Shown in pieces: positions 9,167-18,803 of a stretch of 64,000 bases of DNA. The first letter of the stretch is position 1. Every line of letters starts with the position of its first letter. Source of the DNA: Halomonas sp. (lineage in GTDB: Bacteria > Pseudomonadota > Gammaproteobacteria > Pseudomonadales > Halomonadaceae). The stretch lies in contig NZ_DRFS01000004.1 of NCBI RefSeq assembly GCF_011050415.1, forward strand, positions 1 through 64,000, read 5' to 3'. The notes under the pieces were generated by a model. That model saw only the letters and a program-made list of their open reading frames with translations. It did not search any database and was not told where the DNA came from. The position numbers were made by a program, and so were the translations under genes.

Positions 9167-9817
9167 TTGATCAGTGTACTTATTGCCGATGATCATCATC
9201 TCGTAAGAACCAGCATTGCTCACCTGCTAAATGAAGAGAGTGACATTAAAATTGTGGGCGAAGTTGACGACGGCGAAAGCGCGGTAACGCAGTGTCGTCA
9301 TTTAAAGCCGGACATCGTATTAATGGATATCCGTATGCCCGGCATTGGTGGCCTTGAAGCAACCAGGCGCATTCATCGCACCATGGAAGACGTTAAAGTA
9401 TTGATTTTGACAGCGCATATGGAAGACAGTGTGCTGCGCCGCATGCTGGAAGCAGGCGCCTCCGGGTTCTTAAGCAAAGGCGCCGATGCGGAAGAAATGA
9501 CGGATGCAATACGCCAGGTTTTCCACGGCAGACGCTACGTAAGTCAAGAAATCGCTCAGCGCCTAGCGCTTTCCCACTTCACCAATGAAGACAATCCATT
9601 TAGCCACCTCTCCCATCGTGAGCTACAGATTGCGCTTATGATTGTTAATTGCCAGCGCGTTCAAGATATCTCTGATCGCCTGCACTTAAGCCCCAAGACA
9701 GTAAACACCTATCGCTATCGACTCTTTGATAAACTACAGGTTGCCACTGACGTTGAACTGACTCATTTAGCACTGCGTCACGGGCTGGTCGAGGGGTTTG
9801 ACGCTACTCAGATATAA
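9167..9817 (+). CDS. uvrY: GacA/UvrY-type response regulator
   Basis: A NarL/FixJ-family response regulator of 216 residues, orthologous in type to GacA/UvrY, which with the BarA/GacS kinase drives the Csr/Rsm small-RNA cascade. The receiver domain has DDHH acidic residues, the phospho-Asp in DIVLMDIRMPG, and the conserved T (LILTAH) and K (LSKGA). A LuxR-type helix-turn-helix lies at the C-terminus (LSHRELQIALMIVNC...LHLSPKTVNTYRYRLFDKL). The start is TTG, with AGGAG about eight bases upstream; a TTG start is also reported for some Pseudomonas gacA genes. It is linked to uvrC, the conserved arrangement. Confidence 0.92.
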   Translation: MISVLIADDHHLVRTSIAHLLNEESDIKIVGEVDDGESAVTQCRHLKPDIVLMDIRMPGIGGLEATRRIHRTMEDVKVLILTAHMEDSVLRRMLEAGASGFLSKGADAEEMTDAIRQVFHGRRYVSQEIAQRLALSHFTNEDNPFSHLSHRELQIALMIVNCQRVQDISDRLHLSPKTVNTYRYRLFDKLQVATDVELTHLALRHGLVEGFDATQI

Positions 9818-9858
9818 CCCCCATTTTCCCTGCTGTTATCGGGTACCGACACGCTGAT

Positions 9859-11673
9859 ATGACCTTTGATTCAAAACAGTTCCTGAGTTCGGTAAGCACC
9901 TCGCCTGGTGTTTATCGCATGCTTGATGCACAAAATAATACCCTTTATGTAGGCAAAGCAAAGCGCCTAAAAAACCGTCTGGCCAGTTATTTTCGTGGTC
10001 AGTTGAATACTAAAACTCAGGCAATGGTGGGTCGCATTGCCGATGTACAAGTCACTGTTACGCGCACCGAAACTGAAGCGCTTCTACTTGAACAGACCCT
10101 GATTAAACAGCTGCGTCCGCCCTACAATATTCTGCTGCGTGATGATAAATCCTACCCTTTCGTATTTGTCACTGACCGCCATTCTTATCCAGCGCTCGAA
10201 TACAAACGCGCACGCCAACGTAGTGATGATGGTCGCTATTTAGGTCCATACCCAAGTAGTGGAGCGGTACGCGAAAGTTTGGCGTTGATGCAAAAAATAT
10301 TCCTCATCCGTAATTGCGAAGACAGCGTATTTGCCCATCGTTCGCGGCCCTGTTTGCAGTATCAAATTCAGCGCTGCAGCGCCCCCTGCGTCGGCTATAT
10401 TTCTGCAGAGGATTACCAACGCGACCTTGAGCACGCGGTGATGTGCCTGGAAGGCAAAAGTGAAAATGTTACCCAGGAACTGATGGAGGCCATGGAAACG
10501 GCCAGTAAGGCCCTTAATTTTGAGGAAGCCGCCCGGCTGCGTGACCAGGTACAGCAATTAAGGCAATTACAGCAGCGCCAATTTGTCGATACAGGTGGCG
10601 GTGACGCCGATATGTTCGCCCTCGCCCAACGCCCAGGTGCTATTGGGGTTTCAATACTAAGCGTACGTGATGGCAGGCTATTAGGCGCTCGTCACCACAC
10701 GCCAAAAAACGATTTAGACCTGCCGCCTGAAACACTGCTTACCGAAGTGGTTAGCCAATACTATTTTGGCCAGCCACATAACGTGCCCAGTGAAGTCATT
10801 ACCAGCCACCCATTAGATGATAGCGAATTGATTGCCGAGGCCCTCTCTCAGCAAGCGGGTAAACGCATTCGGGTGACCTATCAAGTACGCGGACACCGTG
10901 CGCAGTGGCAACAACTCGCCATAACTAACGCCGAGCAGCAATTAGCCTCTCAGCTAGCCAATCAAACGCAGCTTACCCAGCGATTTACCGCTCTTCAGCA
11001 GGCACTAGGCCTGGCAGAAACGCCTCAGCGCTTAGAGTGCTTCGACATTAGCCATAGCCATGGCGAAGCAACGGTTGCATCATGCGTGGTGTTTGATCAT
11101 CAAGGCCCACGTAAAAGTGATTATCGCCACTTCCGCATTGAAGGGGTGGCTGCAGGCGATGATTATGCCGCTATGCAACAAGCGCTAACACGCCGCCTAA
11201 AGCGCGTAAAAAGCGGTGAAGCCATCGCTCCCGACATCTTAATTGTGGATGGTGGCAAGGGTCAGCTTAATATGGCCCGCGAGGTGTTTAACGACCTTGA
11301 AATCACCAATATTATCCTACTAGGTGTCGCGAAAGGCACGACCCGTAAAGCAGGGCTTGAAACACTGTTTTTGGAGACATCAGATAATACGCTTAATTTA
11401 GATCCTGCCTCCCCTGCCCTGCATTTGATCCAACACATTCGCGATGAATCACACCGCTTTGCCATTGCAGGCCACCGCGCCCAGCGCGACAAGGCAAGAC
11501 GCACCTCTACGTTGCAGGAAATACCAGGGATTGGTCCAAAACGCCGCCGCGAATTACTGCGCTTTTTTGGTGGTTTGCAAGGAGTACAAAAAGCCAGCCG
11601 CGATGAACTTGCTCGCGTTCCCGGCATCAATGCAGCGTTAGCCGAAAGTATTTACCGAGCGTTAAACGGATAA
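9859..11673 (+). CDS. uvrC: Excinuclease ABC subunit C
   Basis: The nuclease subunit of UvrABC nucleotide excision repair, 604 residues. It has an N-terminal GIY-YIG domain ([20 protein letters not shown]), a central UVR motif ([16 protein letters not shown]), the RNase H-like domain ([21 protein letters not shown]) and C-terminal tandem helix-hairpin-helix motifs ([18 protein letters not shown]). It lies 41 bp after uvrY and is probably in one transcript with it. Confidence 0.97.
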   Translation: MTFDSKQFLSSVSTSPGVYRMLDAQNNTLYVGKAKRLKNRLASYFRGQLNTKTQAMVGRIADVQVTVTRTETEALLLEQTLIKQLRPPYNILLRDDKSYPFVFVTDRHSYPALEYKRARQRSDDGRYLGPYPSSGAVRESLALMQKIFLIRNCEDSVFAHRSRPCLQYQIQRCSAPCVGYISAEDYQRDLEHAVMCLEGKSENVTQELMEAMETASKALNFEEAARLRDQVQQLRQLQQRQFVDTGGGDADMFALAQRPGAIGVSILSVRDGRLLGARHHTPKNDLDLPPETLLTEVVSQYYFGQPHNVPSEVITSHPLDDSELIAEALSQQAGKRIRVTYQVRGHRAQWQQLAITNAEQQLASQLANQTQLTQRFTALQQALGLAETPQRLECFDISHSHGEATVASCVVFDHQGPRKSDYRHFRIEGVAAGDDYAAMQQALTRRLKRVKSGEAIAPDILIVDGGKGQLNMAREVFNDLEITNIILLGVAKGTTRKAGLETLFLETSDNTLNLDPASPALHLIQHIRDESHRFAIAGHRAQRDKARRTSTLQEIPGIGPKRRRELLRFFGGLQGVQKASRDELARVPGINAALAESIYRALNG

Positions 11674-11768
11674 ACGCCCTCTTGGCATGGATGCTATCGG
11701 CCAAGGGGGATAGAATGACCCCACACATTTCGAATCCTCTGATTTTCCAGCAAGGATCGCTCCCTGCG

Positions 11769-12317
11769 ATGAATATACCCAACATATTAACGTTAGCCAG
11801 AATAGCCTTCATTCCTCTGCTGGTGGTGCTGTTTTATCTGCCTTTCAATTGGAGTATGCCGGTTGCCGCAGGGCTGTTTGCCCTGGCATCGATCACCGAT
11901 TGGCTAGACGGCTATCTAGCCCGACGCTGGAACCAATCAACACCTTTTGGGGCGTTCTTAGATCCAGTGGCTGACAAACTCATGGTTGCCGTAGCCCTGG
12001 CGCTTCTAATTGAGCGCTTTGACACCATGGTGCTAACGCTTCCTGCGTTAGTCATTATTGGTCGAGAAATTGTCATTTCAGCGCTGCGCGAATGGATGGC
12101 GGAGATGGGTAAGCGCGGCATGGTTGCCGTTTCATGGGTGGGTAAGCTGAAAACCACCTTGCAAATGGTCGCGCTGCTAATTTTGCTGGCGCTTCCCCCC
12201 ACTCACGAGTTTGCAATACTGGGCGTGGTCGTGCTGTACGCTGCGGCCATTCTTACCCTTTGGTCGATGATCCAGTACCTAAAAGCCGCTTGGCCTCATC
12301 TTAGCCGTTCGATGTAA
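11769..12317 (+). CDS. pgsA: CDP-diacylglycerol--glycerol-3-phosphate 3-phosphatidyltransferase
   Basis: An inner-membrane enzyme making phosphatidylglycerophosphate from CDP-diacylglycerol. It has the CDP-alcohol phosphatidyltransferase signature split as [13 protein letters not shown]...[11 protein letters not shown], with all the metal-binding Asp residues and several hydrophobic segments. The ATG at 11769 ([12 protein letters not shown]) gives the typical 182 residues; the frame extends 29 codons upstream, but that extension does not look like PgsA. Confidence 0.94.
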   Translation: MNIPNILTLARIAFIPLLVVLFYLPFNWSMPVAAGLFALASITDWLDGYLARRWNQSTPFGAFLDPVADKLMVAVALALLIERFDTMVLTLPALVIIGREIVISALREWMAEMGKRGMVAVSWVGKLKTTLQMVALLILLALPPTHEFAILGVVVLYAAAILTLWSMIQYLKAAWPHLSRSM

Positions 12318-12358
12318 GCTGCTGATAACACAATAAGGATCCATGACTAATTCATTGA

Positions 12359-12386
12359 TTGACAACTCGGTGGCGATCCGTATAAT
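12359..12386 (+). promoter_or_regulatory. Consensus promoter of the tRNA-Gly/Cys/Leu cluster
   Basis: A perfect -35 TTGACA (12359-12364), a 16-bp spacer and a perfect -10 TATAAT (12381-12386) lie 15 bp before tRNA-Gly. The GC-rich discriminator that follows suggests growth-rate or stringent control. Confidence 0.85.
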
Positions 12387-12401
12387 TCGCCCTCGAGTCG
12401 A

Positions 12402-12476
12402 GCGGGAATAGCTCAGTGGTAGAGCATCGCCTTGCCAAGGCGAGGGTCGGGAGTTCGAATCTCCTTTCCCGCTCCA
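12402..12476 (+). tRNA. tRNA-Gly (anticodon GCC)
   Basis: A 75-nt cloverleaf with encoded CCA. The acceptor stem GCGGGAA pairs with TTCCCGC. The anticodon arm CGCCTTGCCAAGGCG presents GCC, and GAGTTCGAATCTC is the T-arm. First gene of the cluster. Confidence 0.97.
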
Positions 12477-12487
12477 ATGACTTTTGA

Positions 12488-12561
12488 GGCTGGATGGCAG
12501 AGTGGTTATGCAGCGGACTGCAACTCCGTGTACGCCGGTTCGATTCCGACTCCAGCCTCCA
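12488..12561 (+). tRNA. tRNA-Cys (anticodon GCA)
   Basis: A 74-nt cloverleaf with acceptor stem GGCTGGA/TCCAGCC, discriminator T73 (the cysteine identity base) and encoded CCA. The anticodon arm CGGACTGCAACTCCG presents GCA. Confidence 0.97.
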
Positions 12562-12588
12562 TCTTTGTGCAGCAATGATGTTTTAAAG

Positions 12589-12614
12589 AAGCGTTTTTTT
12601 TAATAACGCTTTTT
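12589..12614 (+). terminator. Possible terminator or processing hairpin between tRNA-Cys and tRNA-Leu
   Basis: AAGCGTT pairs with AACGCTT across an AT-rich loop and is followed by a T-run. It could partly terminate the Gly-Cys transcript or be a processing hairpin. The stem is short. Confidence 0.45.
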
Positions 12615-12635
12615 GAAACAGCAGTGCGATGTTAT

Positions 12636-12722
12636 GCCCGGATGGCGAAATCGGTAGACGCAAGAGACTTAAAATCTCTCGGGGGCAACCCCGTGCCGGT
12701 TCAAGTCCGGCTCCGGGCACCA
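12636..12722 (+). tRNA. tRNA-Leu (anticodon TAA)
   Basis: An 87-nt class II tRNA with a long variable arm (CGGGGGCAACCCCG). The acceptor stem is GCCCGGA/TCCGGGC, the CCA is encoded, and the anticodon arm GAGACTTAAAATCTC presents TAA. Confidence 0.97.
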
Positions 12723-12977
12723 TTTCTTTTCTTGTTTTGCTCTCATGTAGTTTTAGACTGCTCTTTTCTGTAATACCCCCCTCTTTTTTGTGATTATTTT
12801 CATCCCACTTTTGATTGCCTCGATGCATCGCTTTTTTATGCTGAAGCTTTTTATGTTGAAGCATCGCTAAACGCTTAATGCCACGCTATGATGCCTGCCT
12901 TCTCTATTTTAGTGCTATGTAGCACTGACGACATTTAGGGTTGGTGAGATTTCGTTGATGAAAAAGGAGCGGGCATA

Positions 12978-14564
12978 ATGAGCACGCCAACATCCGATGT
13001 ACTTATCATTGGCGGCGGCGTTGCAGGGCTAACCCTTGCTCTCGAGATTGCTGATCATAGTTTAGTAACACTGGTAAGGCCCGATCAAGACGACCAGGGC
13101 GCCAGCCGCTGGGCACAGGGTGGCATTGCTGCGGTACTGTCACCAGATGACAATTTCGAAGCACACATTAACGACACCCTAATTGCCGGTGATGGTCTCT
13201 GTAACGCAGAAGCCGTCGGCTTTACCGTCACCCATGGGCCCTCGGCTATTCAGTGGCTGATTGACCAGGGCGTCCCTTTTACACCAGAGACAGGCCCCTC
13301 CGCGCGCTACCCTTATCACCTAACCCGTGAAGGCGGCCATAATGCCCGTCGCATTATTCACGCCGATGACGCTACTGGCCGCGCCTTGGTGGATACGCTA
13401 TTAAACAAAGTGAACCAACACCCCAACATCACTCAATACTGTGATCTCACGGTGGTCGGTTTACTCAAGGATGACCAAGGCGCCTGCTGCGGCGCCTATG
13501 GGTGCGACACCCACCAGCAGTGGCACTCTATCACTGCAAGTTATACTGTTTTAGCGACGGGTGGGGCAAGCGGCCTTTATCGCCATACAACTACCCCCGC
13601 CCCTAGCAGCGGCGAAGGCATGATGATGGCCGCGGAGCTGGGCGCCAACTTGATGAATCTAGAATTTCAACAGTTTCATCCGACCTGCCTATTTGACCCT
13701 GAAGGGCCTGCGTTTTTGATTAGCGAGGCGGTACGCGGTGAAGGTGGATTGTTACTCAACGAAACTGGCCAGCGCTTTATGCCCGCACTAGATAAGCGTG
13801 CTGAGCTTGCCCCGCGCGATATCGTGGCCCGTGCCATTGATGCTGAGATACAGCGTGGCACCCTGGGCCATGTCTTGTTGGATATTCGCCATTTAGGCGA
13901 AAAAGCCATTCGCCATCACTTCCCCACCATTCTGGCCCACTGTGCCTCTCGTGGCATTGATATCACCAAGCAAGCCATCCCGGTTGTGCCTGCTGCTCAC
14001 TATAGCTGCGGCGGAGTCGCGACCGATCTGAAAGGCGCCACGGATGTCGCTAATCTCTATGCCGTAGGTGAAATTGCCTACACGGGTTTGCATGGTGCTA
14101 ACCGCATGGCCAGCAATTCCCTACTGGAGTGCTTAGTTTTTGCACGCAGCTGTGCCCAGGCATTGTTAGTAAAGACACGGGAGCAGAGCGAATGCTCTCC
14201 CATATTTGAATGTCGCCCTTCGTTGAGCGTTAACGCCCCTAAAGCAGCGCTCTCAGATATACGCCAGCGCATGCGGGCGACCATGAGCCAATATGTTTCT
14301 ATTGTGCGCAGCACAGCAGGGTTAAACACTGCCCTAGAGCAATTAAAAGGGTTGTTAAACACGCTTGAAGAAATAGATGACGTATCAGTGGACCCAGAAG
14401 GAAAACGCCTACAGCAGGCACTTCAATTAGCGATATTAACGGTGCTAGCCGCACAACAGAGACATGAGTCACGTGGCTTACACTACACCACTGACTGGTC
14501 GCAGCAGCAGCCAGTGGCAGTAGCTTCTAGGCTATCAATGAAAGATTTGCCAAATAAGCGTTAA
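12978..14564 (+). CDS. nadB: L-aspartate oxidase
   Basis: The FAD enzyme that oxidises L-aspartate to iminoaspartate, first step of de novo NAD synthesis. 528 residues: N-terminal dinucleotide fold GGGVAGLTLALEI, then SRWAQGGIAAV, the HTREGGH-like LTREGGHNARRI motif, EFQQFHPTC, and AAHYSCGGVATD, as in NadB and fumarate reductase flavoproteins. The start has AAGGAG upstream. Its stop overlaps the convergent ygfX stop by four bases. The 255 bp before it, after tRNA-Leu, show nothing recognisable. Confidence 0.95.
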   Translation: MSTPTSDVLIIGGGVAGLTLALEIADHSLVTLVRPDQDDQGASRWAQGGIAAVLSPDDNFEAHINDTLIAGDGLCNAEAVGFTVTHGPSAIQWLIDQGVPFTPETGPSARYPYHLTREGGHNARRIIHADDATGRALVDTLLNKVNQHPNITQYCDLTVVGLLKDDQGACCGAYGCDTHQQWHSITASYTVLATGGASGLYRHTTTPAPSSGEGMMMAAELGANLMNLEFQQFHPTCLFDPEGPAFLISEAVRGEGGLLLNETGQRFMPALDKRAELAPRDIVARAIDAEIQRGTLGHVLLDIRHLGEKAIRHHFPTILAHCASRGIDITKQAIPVVPAAHYSCGGVATDLKGATDVANLYAVGEIAYTGLHGANRMASNSLLECLVFARSCAQALLVKTREQSECSPIFECRPSLSVNAPKAALSDIRQRMRATMSQYVSIVRSTAGLNTALEQLKGLLNTLEEIDDVSVDPEGKRLQQALQLAILTVLAAQQRHESRGLHYTTDWSQQQPVAVASRLSMKDLPNKR

Positions 14565-14986
14565 CGCCCAGCACGGTGAAATAATTTTCGCACTTCTCGC
14601 AGCTGTTGCGGAGATGCGCTATCCGGCCAAAGCCATACCCGCTGGCTACCCACATAAAGCCCAATCAACCAAGGCCCCAAGTAGTCACAGCGCACTTGGT
14701 GCTGTTCGCTTAACGTTGGTTCACGCTTTACGGGCTGCGACTGGCCGCCCAGCGGCTGCCAGTGCGCATAAATAACCGACGCTGTAGAGGTGAGGCAAAG
14801 CAATCCAGTGGGCTTACGCCTATAGGCTCGCCAACTCAGACCACCTACCAATAGCATAACCACTAATGCGACGAGCCCACCTGCCACCCAATAGCCCATC
14901 ATCATCAACCCAACCAACAGCGAGCATTGGGCCAGCAACCAGTACCTAGAGGGTGCGATAAGCAGAGTTATCGGTGGTTTCAGCAT
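14561..14986 (-). CDS. ygfX: YgfX (CptA) family membrane protein
   Basis: A 141-residue protein with two adjacent membrane segments (WLLAQCSLLVGLMMMGYWVA and LVALVVMLLVGG), then a cytoplasmic tail ending near QQLREVRKLFHRAG. This layout and its overlap with sdhE identify the YgfX/CptA family, named in E. coli as the toxin-like partner of YgfY. The ATG at 14986 follows a possible TTG three codons upstream. It overlaps the end of sdhE by about 40 bp, so translation is coupled. Confidence 0.8.
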   Translation of the reverse strand: MLKPPITLLIAPSRYWLLAQCSLLVGLMMMGYWVAGGLVALVVMLLVGGLSWRAYRRKPTGLLCLTSTASVIYAHWQPLGGQSQPVKREPTLSEQHQVRCDYLGPWLIGLYVGSQRVWLWPDSASPQQLREVRKLFHRAGR

Positions 14987-15239
14987 GATCGACAATCATT
15001 TGCACAATGCGCCGCTGACTTGGCTCTTCGGGCCACTCCCGGTGCATTAGCCAAACAAATAAGTCTTGATCTTCACCTTCAATCAGTCGCTGGTAGGCCA
15101 ATTGATCCTCTTCGCTGAGATCATCAAAACGCTGCTCAAGGAACGGAATTAACAGCAGATCTAGCTCCCACATACCGCGCCGGGAGTGCCAATAAAGCCG
15201 TTTACGCAAAATGGCTGCAGGGCAATTGTCATCGTTCAA
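14946..15239 (-). CDS. sdhE: FAD assembly factor SdhE
   Basis: A small protein (about 97 residues) of the SdhE/YgfY family, which promotes covalent flavinylation of succinate dehydrogenase. It carries RKRLYWHSRRGMWELD, which includes the RGxxE flavinylation motif, and the acidic DLFVWLM region. No ATG is available. I place the start at a TTG preceded by GGAG nine bases upstream; a TTG at 15254 is the alternative. Confidence 0.88.
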   Translation of the reverse strand: MNDDNCPAAILRKRLYWHSRRGMWELDLLLIPFLEQRFDDLSEEDQLAYQRLIEGEDQDLFVWLMHREWPEEPSQRRIVQMIVDHAETTDNSAYRTL

Positions 15240-15445
15240 CGTCAGCCGCTCCAATTATAAAAATGAAAGGCCAGTATACCTAAGCTACGGGGTCGCGCCA
15301 GCGCCCTCCTTCGCCTATGCTGTTAATGTGCCTAGAACCTTGTTTTATCTGAATTGTTTTATCCTTAATTGAGCAGTATGCTGAATTCGATGTTATTAAG
15401 GTCGAGAGCTTGTTACGGCCTTCAATCTTCGCAGGGAGCCAACCG

Positions 15446-15742
15446 ATGACTAAATCAGAATTAATCGAACAAATTGCGATGCGTCAGCCGGAGTTGTCCG
15501 CCAAAGATGTTGAAACGGCGGTGCGTATTATCTTGGACGATATGACCGATTCACTCGCCAGTGGTGGACGGGTCGAGATCCGAGGCTTCGGCAGTTTTTC
15601 ATTACACTATCGAGAGCCGCGCGTCGGGCGCAACCCCAAAACAGGTGATTCCGTTGAGCTGGAAGGTAAGTATGTGCCGCACTTCAAGCCTGGCAAGGAG
15701 CTACGTGAGCAGGTTGATGCTAGTCGGGCGCTTGGCTACTAG
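15446..15742 (+). CDS. ihfB: Integration host factor subunit beta
   Basis: A DNA-bending protein of 98 residues. [11 protein letters not shown] opens the HU/IHF fold, [20 protein letters not shown] is the DNA-contact beta arm with the family signature, and the GRNPKTG tip follows. The ATG at 15446 has AGGGAG upstream. rpsA, which usually precedes ihfB in gammaproteobacteria, is not here; the divergent sdhE takes that place. Confidence 0.95.
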   Translation: MTKSELIEQIAMRQPELSAKDVETAVRIILDDMTDSLASGGRVEIRGFGSFSLHYREPRVGRNPKTGDSVELEGKYVPHFKPGKELREQVDASRALGY

Positions 15743-15840
15743 ACGCAACTATTATGATATCAGACCTTCTGCGGGATGACGTCGCGCCTTGAGTCGTACA
15801 CAATAGTGCTACCGTGAATGCCACAGACTAGGAAACTCAC

Positions 15841-16146
15841 ATGCGTTGGATCAAAGGGCTGATTCTGGCCGTCATTTTGCTGATAGTAGTGCTGGTAGGT
15901 ATTTTGTTTGCCGTTAATAATCAGCAGACCATTGCCTTGAATCTCATATGGTTAGAGCTGCCAGCTGTTTCGCTTTCCGTCTGGCTGTTAGCGACCTTAG
16001 TGGTTGGCGTCTTACTGGGGATGCTCGCGATGCTAGGCGTTTATGTGCGTTTGAAGGCTAACCTGGCACGCAGTCAGCGACATAACAAGCAGCAGCGTAA
16101 AGAGCTTGATAGCCTGCGCACCCAGGAGTTCAAGGAACTGGCATAA
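15841..16146 (+). CDS. lapA: Lipopolysaccharide assembly protein LapA (DUF1049)
   Basis: A 101-residue inner-membrane protein with two transmembrane helices (about residues 5-25 and 40-65) separated by a short NNQQTIALNLIWLELP segment, then a basic coiled tail. This is the YciS/LapA pattern. Its stop codon directly abuts the lapB ATG, and the pair is conserved. It acts with LapB in controlling LpxC proteolysis and LPS assembly in E. coli; that role here is by homology. Confidence 0.92.
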   Translation: MRWIKGLILAVILLIVVLVGILFAVNNQQTIALNLIWLELPAVSLSVWLLATLVVGVLLGMLAMLGVYVRLKANLARSQRHNKQQRKELDSLRTQEFKELA

Positions 16147-17352
16147 ATGGTGGATGTTGCGCTACTAAGCGTATTGCTGGTCGCCATTGCCATTGGTTAC
16201 GGGCTAGGCTACCGCCAAGCCAGACGCCGCCGCTATAGCGCCCAAGCGCCTGAGGCGACGTCGCAGGCGTTATCCCGGGATTACTTCGTCGGGCTTAATT
16301 ATCTGCTTAATGAGCAGCCCGACGAAGCAATCAACACCTTCATCAATGTGCTGTCAGTCAACAGCGACACCGTTGATACCCACATCGCCCTTGGCAAACT
16401 GTTTCGCCTTCGCGGCGAGGCCGACAAAGCCGTTAACATTCACCAAAATTTGTTAGCGCGCCCTGCCCTTTCGCAATATACCAATGAACAGATTCAGCTG
16501 GAGCTCGCGCGCGACTTTATGGCGCTAGGCGTCCATGACCGCGCTCAGCGACTGCTCCACACGCTTATTGAAAGCAGCAGTGATGATCATCACCGCTATG
16601 CAGCTAAGCAGTTGCTCGTTGATTTACTTGAGCGTGAAAAAGCGTGGCAGCAGGCACTTGATGTTATTCAACCTCTGCTTAAGCAACATCCCAAAATGCG
16701 TCGCCCTGCTGCCCACTGGCTGTGCGAATTGGCCATAGAAGAGATTAACGAAGCCAGCCGGGCATTGGCCAAAAAGCATCTTAAAAAAGCCCTTCAACTC
16801 GATGAAAAATGCGTCCGCGCCAACCTGTTATTGGCCGAGTTAGAAATGGATAATGGCCACTATGCTCGCGCCATTGAACGACTAGACAGCATTTCACGGC
16901 AGGAAACAGTCCATATTCCTACCATGCTACCGGCCCTAAAGCGTGCCTACCTGCGTAACGATGACGATGCTGGCTATGAAGCACATCTTTACCGGCTACT
17001 TGAGCAAGCGCCTTACACCAGTATCATTATTGCGCTAGGGCAGCTTGTCCATCACCGGGACGGCGTTGATAAAGCGATTGAACTGATTGGTGAACGTTTA
17101 CGTTCGGCACCAAGTTTGGGCGGATTAGATTATTTGATCGACCTGTATATTGAGAGCCAGCGGCTTAGTGGCAAACCATCACCGGATACCCGCCTGTTAC
17201 TGCTAAAGCACCACACCGATGCGCTGCTTCTCAACCGCACACGCCACCGCTGCCAACGGTGCGGCTTCGCCAGTGACGCGTTGCAGTGGCAGTGCCCCAG
17301 CTGCCGTTACTGGGGAACGATTAAGCCAATCGTTGGCGTAGAGGGTGAGTAG
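16147..17352 (+). CDS. lapB: Lipopolysaccharide assembly protein LapB
   Basis: A 401-residue protein with one N-terminal membrane helix followed by TPR repeats (from about residue 45, YFVGLNYLLNEQPDEAINTF). A C-terminal rubredoxin-like metal knuckle, CQRCGF...CPSC, is followed by a WGTIKP ending. This is the LapB/YciM architecture; the family recruits FtsH to degrade LpxC. It follows lapA with no intervening base and converges with pyrF. Confidence 0.95.
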   Translation: MVDVALLSVLLVAIAIGYGLGYRQARRRRYSAQAPEATSQALSRDYFVGLNYLLNEQPDEAINTFINVLSVNSDTVDTHIALGKLFRLRGEADKAVNIHQNLLARPALSQYTNEQIQLELARDFMALGVHDRAQRLLHTLIESSSDDHHRYAAKQLLVDLLEREKAWQQALDVIQPLLKQHPKMRRPAAHWLCELAIEEINEASRALAKKHLKKALQLDEKCVRANLLLAELEMDNGHYARAIERLDSISRQETVHIPTMLPALKRAYLRNDDDAGYEAHLYRLLEQAPYTSIIIALGQLVHHRDGVDKAIELIGERLRSAPSLGGLDYLIDLYIESQRLSGKPSPDTRLLLLKHHTDALLLNRTRHRCQRCGFASDALQWQCPSCRYWGTIKPIVGVEGE

Positions 17353-17377
17353 CCCATGGCCGGGCACAACACAGTTT

Positions 17378-18079
17378 TCAACTACCGCTTAATTCGGCCT
17401 CTATCGCTTCAAGCGCTACCATTGGATCTACTGCTTGGGTAACGGGCCGGCCTATTACCAAGTGCGTGCTGCCGGCCTGCATGGCGTCAAAAGGGGTCAT
17501 GATCCGTTGCTGATCATTCGCTGCCGCAAAGCTTGGCCGGATACCAGGGGTGACTTTCAAAAACGCCTCACCGCACAAGGCTTTAATCTGTGCCGACTCC
17601 TGAGCCGAACAAACCACGCCATGCAGGCCACTCTGCTTAGTTAGCAGCGCCAAGCGTTCCACATGTTCTGCCAGCGGCGTATTAACCCCCACACTAGCTA
17701 AGTCATCCGCTTGCATACTGGTTAGCACAGTGACAGCAATTAAGTGAGTCGCTAAGCCGTGTTGATCTAAGCGCTGTACCGCCGCTTCCATCATCTTCTG
17801 ACCACCGCAGGCATGAACATTCACCATCCATACACCCTGCTCTGCCGCCGCCTGCACCGCACTCGCTACCGTATTGGGAATATCATGAAATTTGAGATCT
17901 AAAAACACCTCAAACCCACGCCCATGAAGGGCTTCAAGCACCGCTGGCCCGCTGCGGGTAAACAACTCTTTACCCACTTTCACCCGGCAACGGGCAGGGT
18001 CTAATTGATCCGCCATGCAGAGTGCGGCGTCCAGCGAAGGATAATCTAGCGCGATAATCAATGGGGAATCAGTTGCCAC
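17378..18079 (-). CDS. pyrF: Orotidine 5'-phosphate decarboxylase
   Basis: Last step of UMP synthesis, 233 residues. It has the N-terminal IIALDYPS, the catalytic [11 protein letters not shown] motif (Asp-Lys-His-Asp set), [15 protein letters not shown] and the phosphate-binding [10 protein letters not shown]. The start is GTG at 18079 with GGAG seven bases upstream. lapA-lapB-pyrF clustering is common, but here pyrF is convergent. Confidence 0.95.
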   Translation of the reverse strand: MATDSPLIIALDYPSLDAALCMADQLDPARCRVKVGKELFTRSGPAVLEALHGRGFEVFLDLKFHDIPNTVASAVQAAAEQGVWMVNVHACGGQKMMEAAVQRLDQHGLATHLIAVTVLTSMQADDLASVGVNTPLAEHVERLALLTKQSGLHGVVCSAQESAQIKALCGEAFLKVTPGIRPSFAAANDQQRIMTPFDAMQAGSTHLVIGRPVTQAVDPMVALEAIEAELSGS

Positions 18080-18348
18080 AACAGTACTCCAAATACGTTT
18101 TTGGCAAGTATATCAGCCTGCCCCCTGTTATCGCTGCTTTAAGATGTAAGCCTTTTGCCATACTTCTATAGCTAAAAACTTACAAATACTGTCGTTGATC
18201 ACTGACAGAATCATTCACCTTATAAAGTTAAGTTAACGGTGCTGCGACGTTCATTTTGCTCAGACACAACGCCTCATGTGGCGCTCCTCACTGCTAGAAC
18301 TCGCGCATTTAAACCTTTATTTCCAACCGTCATTAAAGGATCTCGAAA

Positions 18349-18630
18349 ATGAAAATGACACTTAAAGGAATGCTGGCTGCGCTACTGCTTAGCGTTAGTT
18401 TAGGTTTTTCCAGTGGCGTCCTGGCACAGGAAATGGCGCCCATCAATGTGAATACCGCGGATGCTGAACTGTTAACCGAACTACCGGGCATTGGCCCCAG
18501 TAGAGCCGAAGCAATCATTGAAGAGCGTGAAACCAACGGCGCTTTTGAAAATGCTGATGACCTCACCCGAGTTAGCGGAATTGGAAATGCCACTGTGGAC
18601 CGCATGCGCGATCAAGTAACATTTGAATAG
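18349..18630 (+). CDS. Exported helix-hairpin-helix protein, ComEA-like
   Basis: A 93-residue protein with a signal peptide (MKMTLKGMLAALLLSVSLG, cleavage near LAQE). A ComEA-type helix-hairpin-helix DNA-binding domain follows: INVNTADAELLTELPGIGP and TRVSGIGNATVDRM. ComEA binds incoming DNA in the periplasm of competent bacteria, but short stand-alone forms like this are widespread and mostly untested. The ATG follows AAAGGATC. The 270 bp between pyrF and this gene hold no recognised gene; the gene presumably has its own promoter there. Confidence 0.85.
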   Translation: MKMTLKGMLAALLLSVSLGFSSGVLAQEMAPINVNTADAELLTELPGIGPSRAEAIIEERETNGAFENADDLTRVSGIGNATVDRMRDQVTFE

Positions 18631-18758
18631 CCGTTTCTGAAGGCTCGCCTTTTACAAATCAACTAAGAATCGGCAATCGTTAAAAGCTGAAGCCACCTCT
18701 CACTGGTGTAACTATCAGGCTGGCAGAAGTGAGGAAGGATCTTTCTGTAAACCCAACA

Positions 18759-18794
18759 ACACCCGGTAGTGCTTATGCGTACCGGGTGTTATTT
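18759..18794. terminator. Terminator between comEA-like gene and prpD
   Basis: A perfect 10-bp stem (18759-18768 with 18780-18789) is followed by TTATTTATAA. It lies between convergent genes and probably serves the plus-strand gene. Confidence 0.7.
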
Positions 18795-18803
18795 ATAACC
18801 GCT

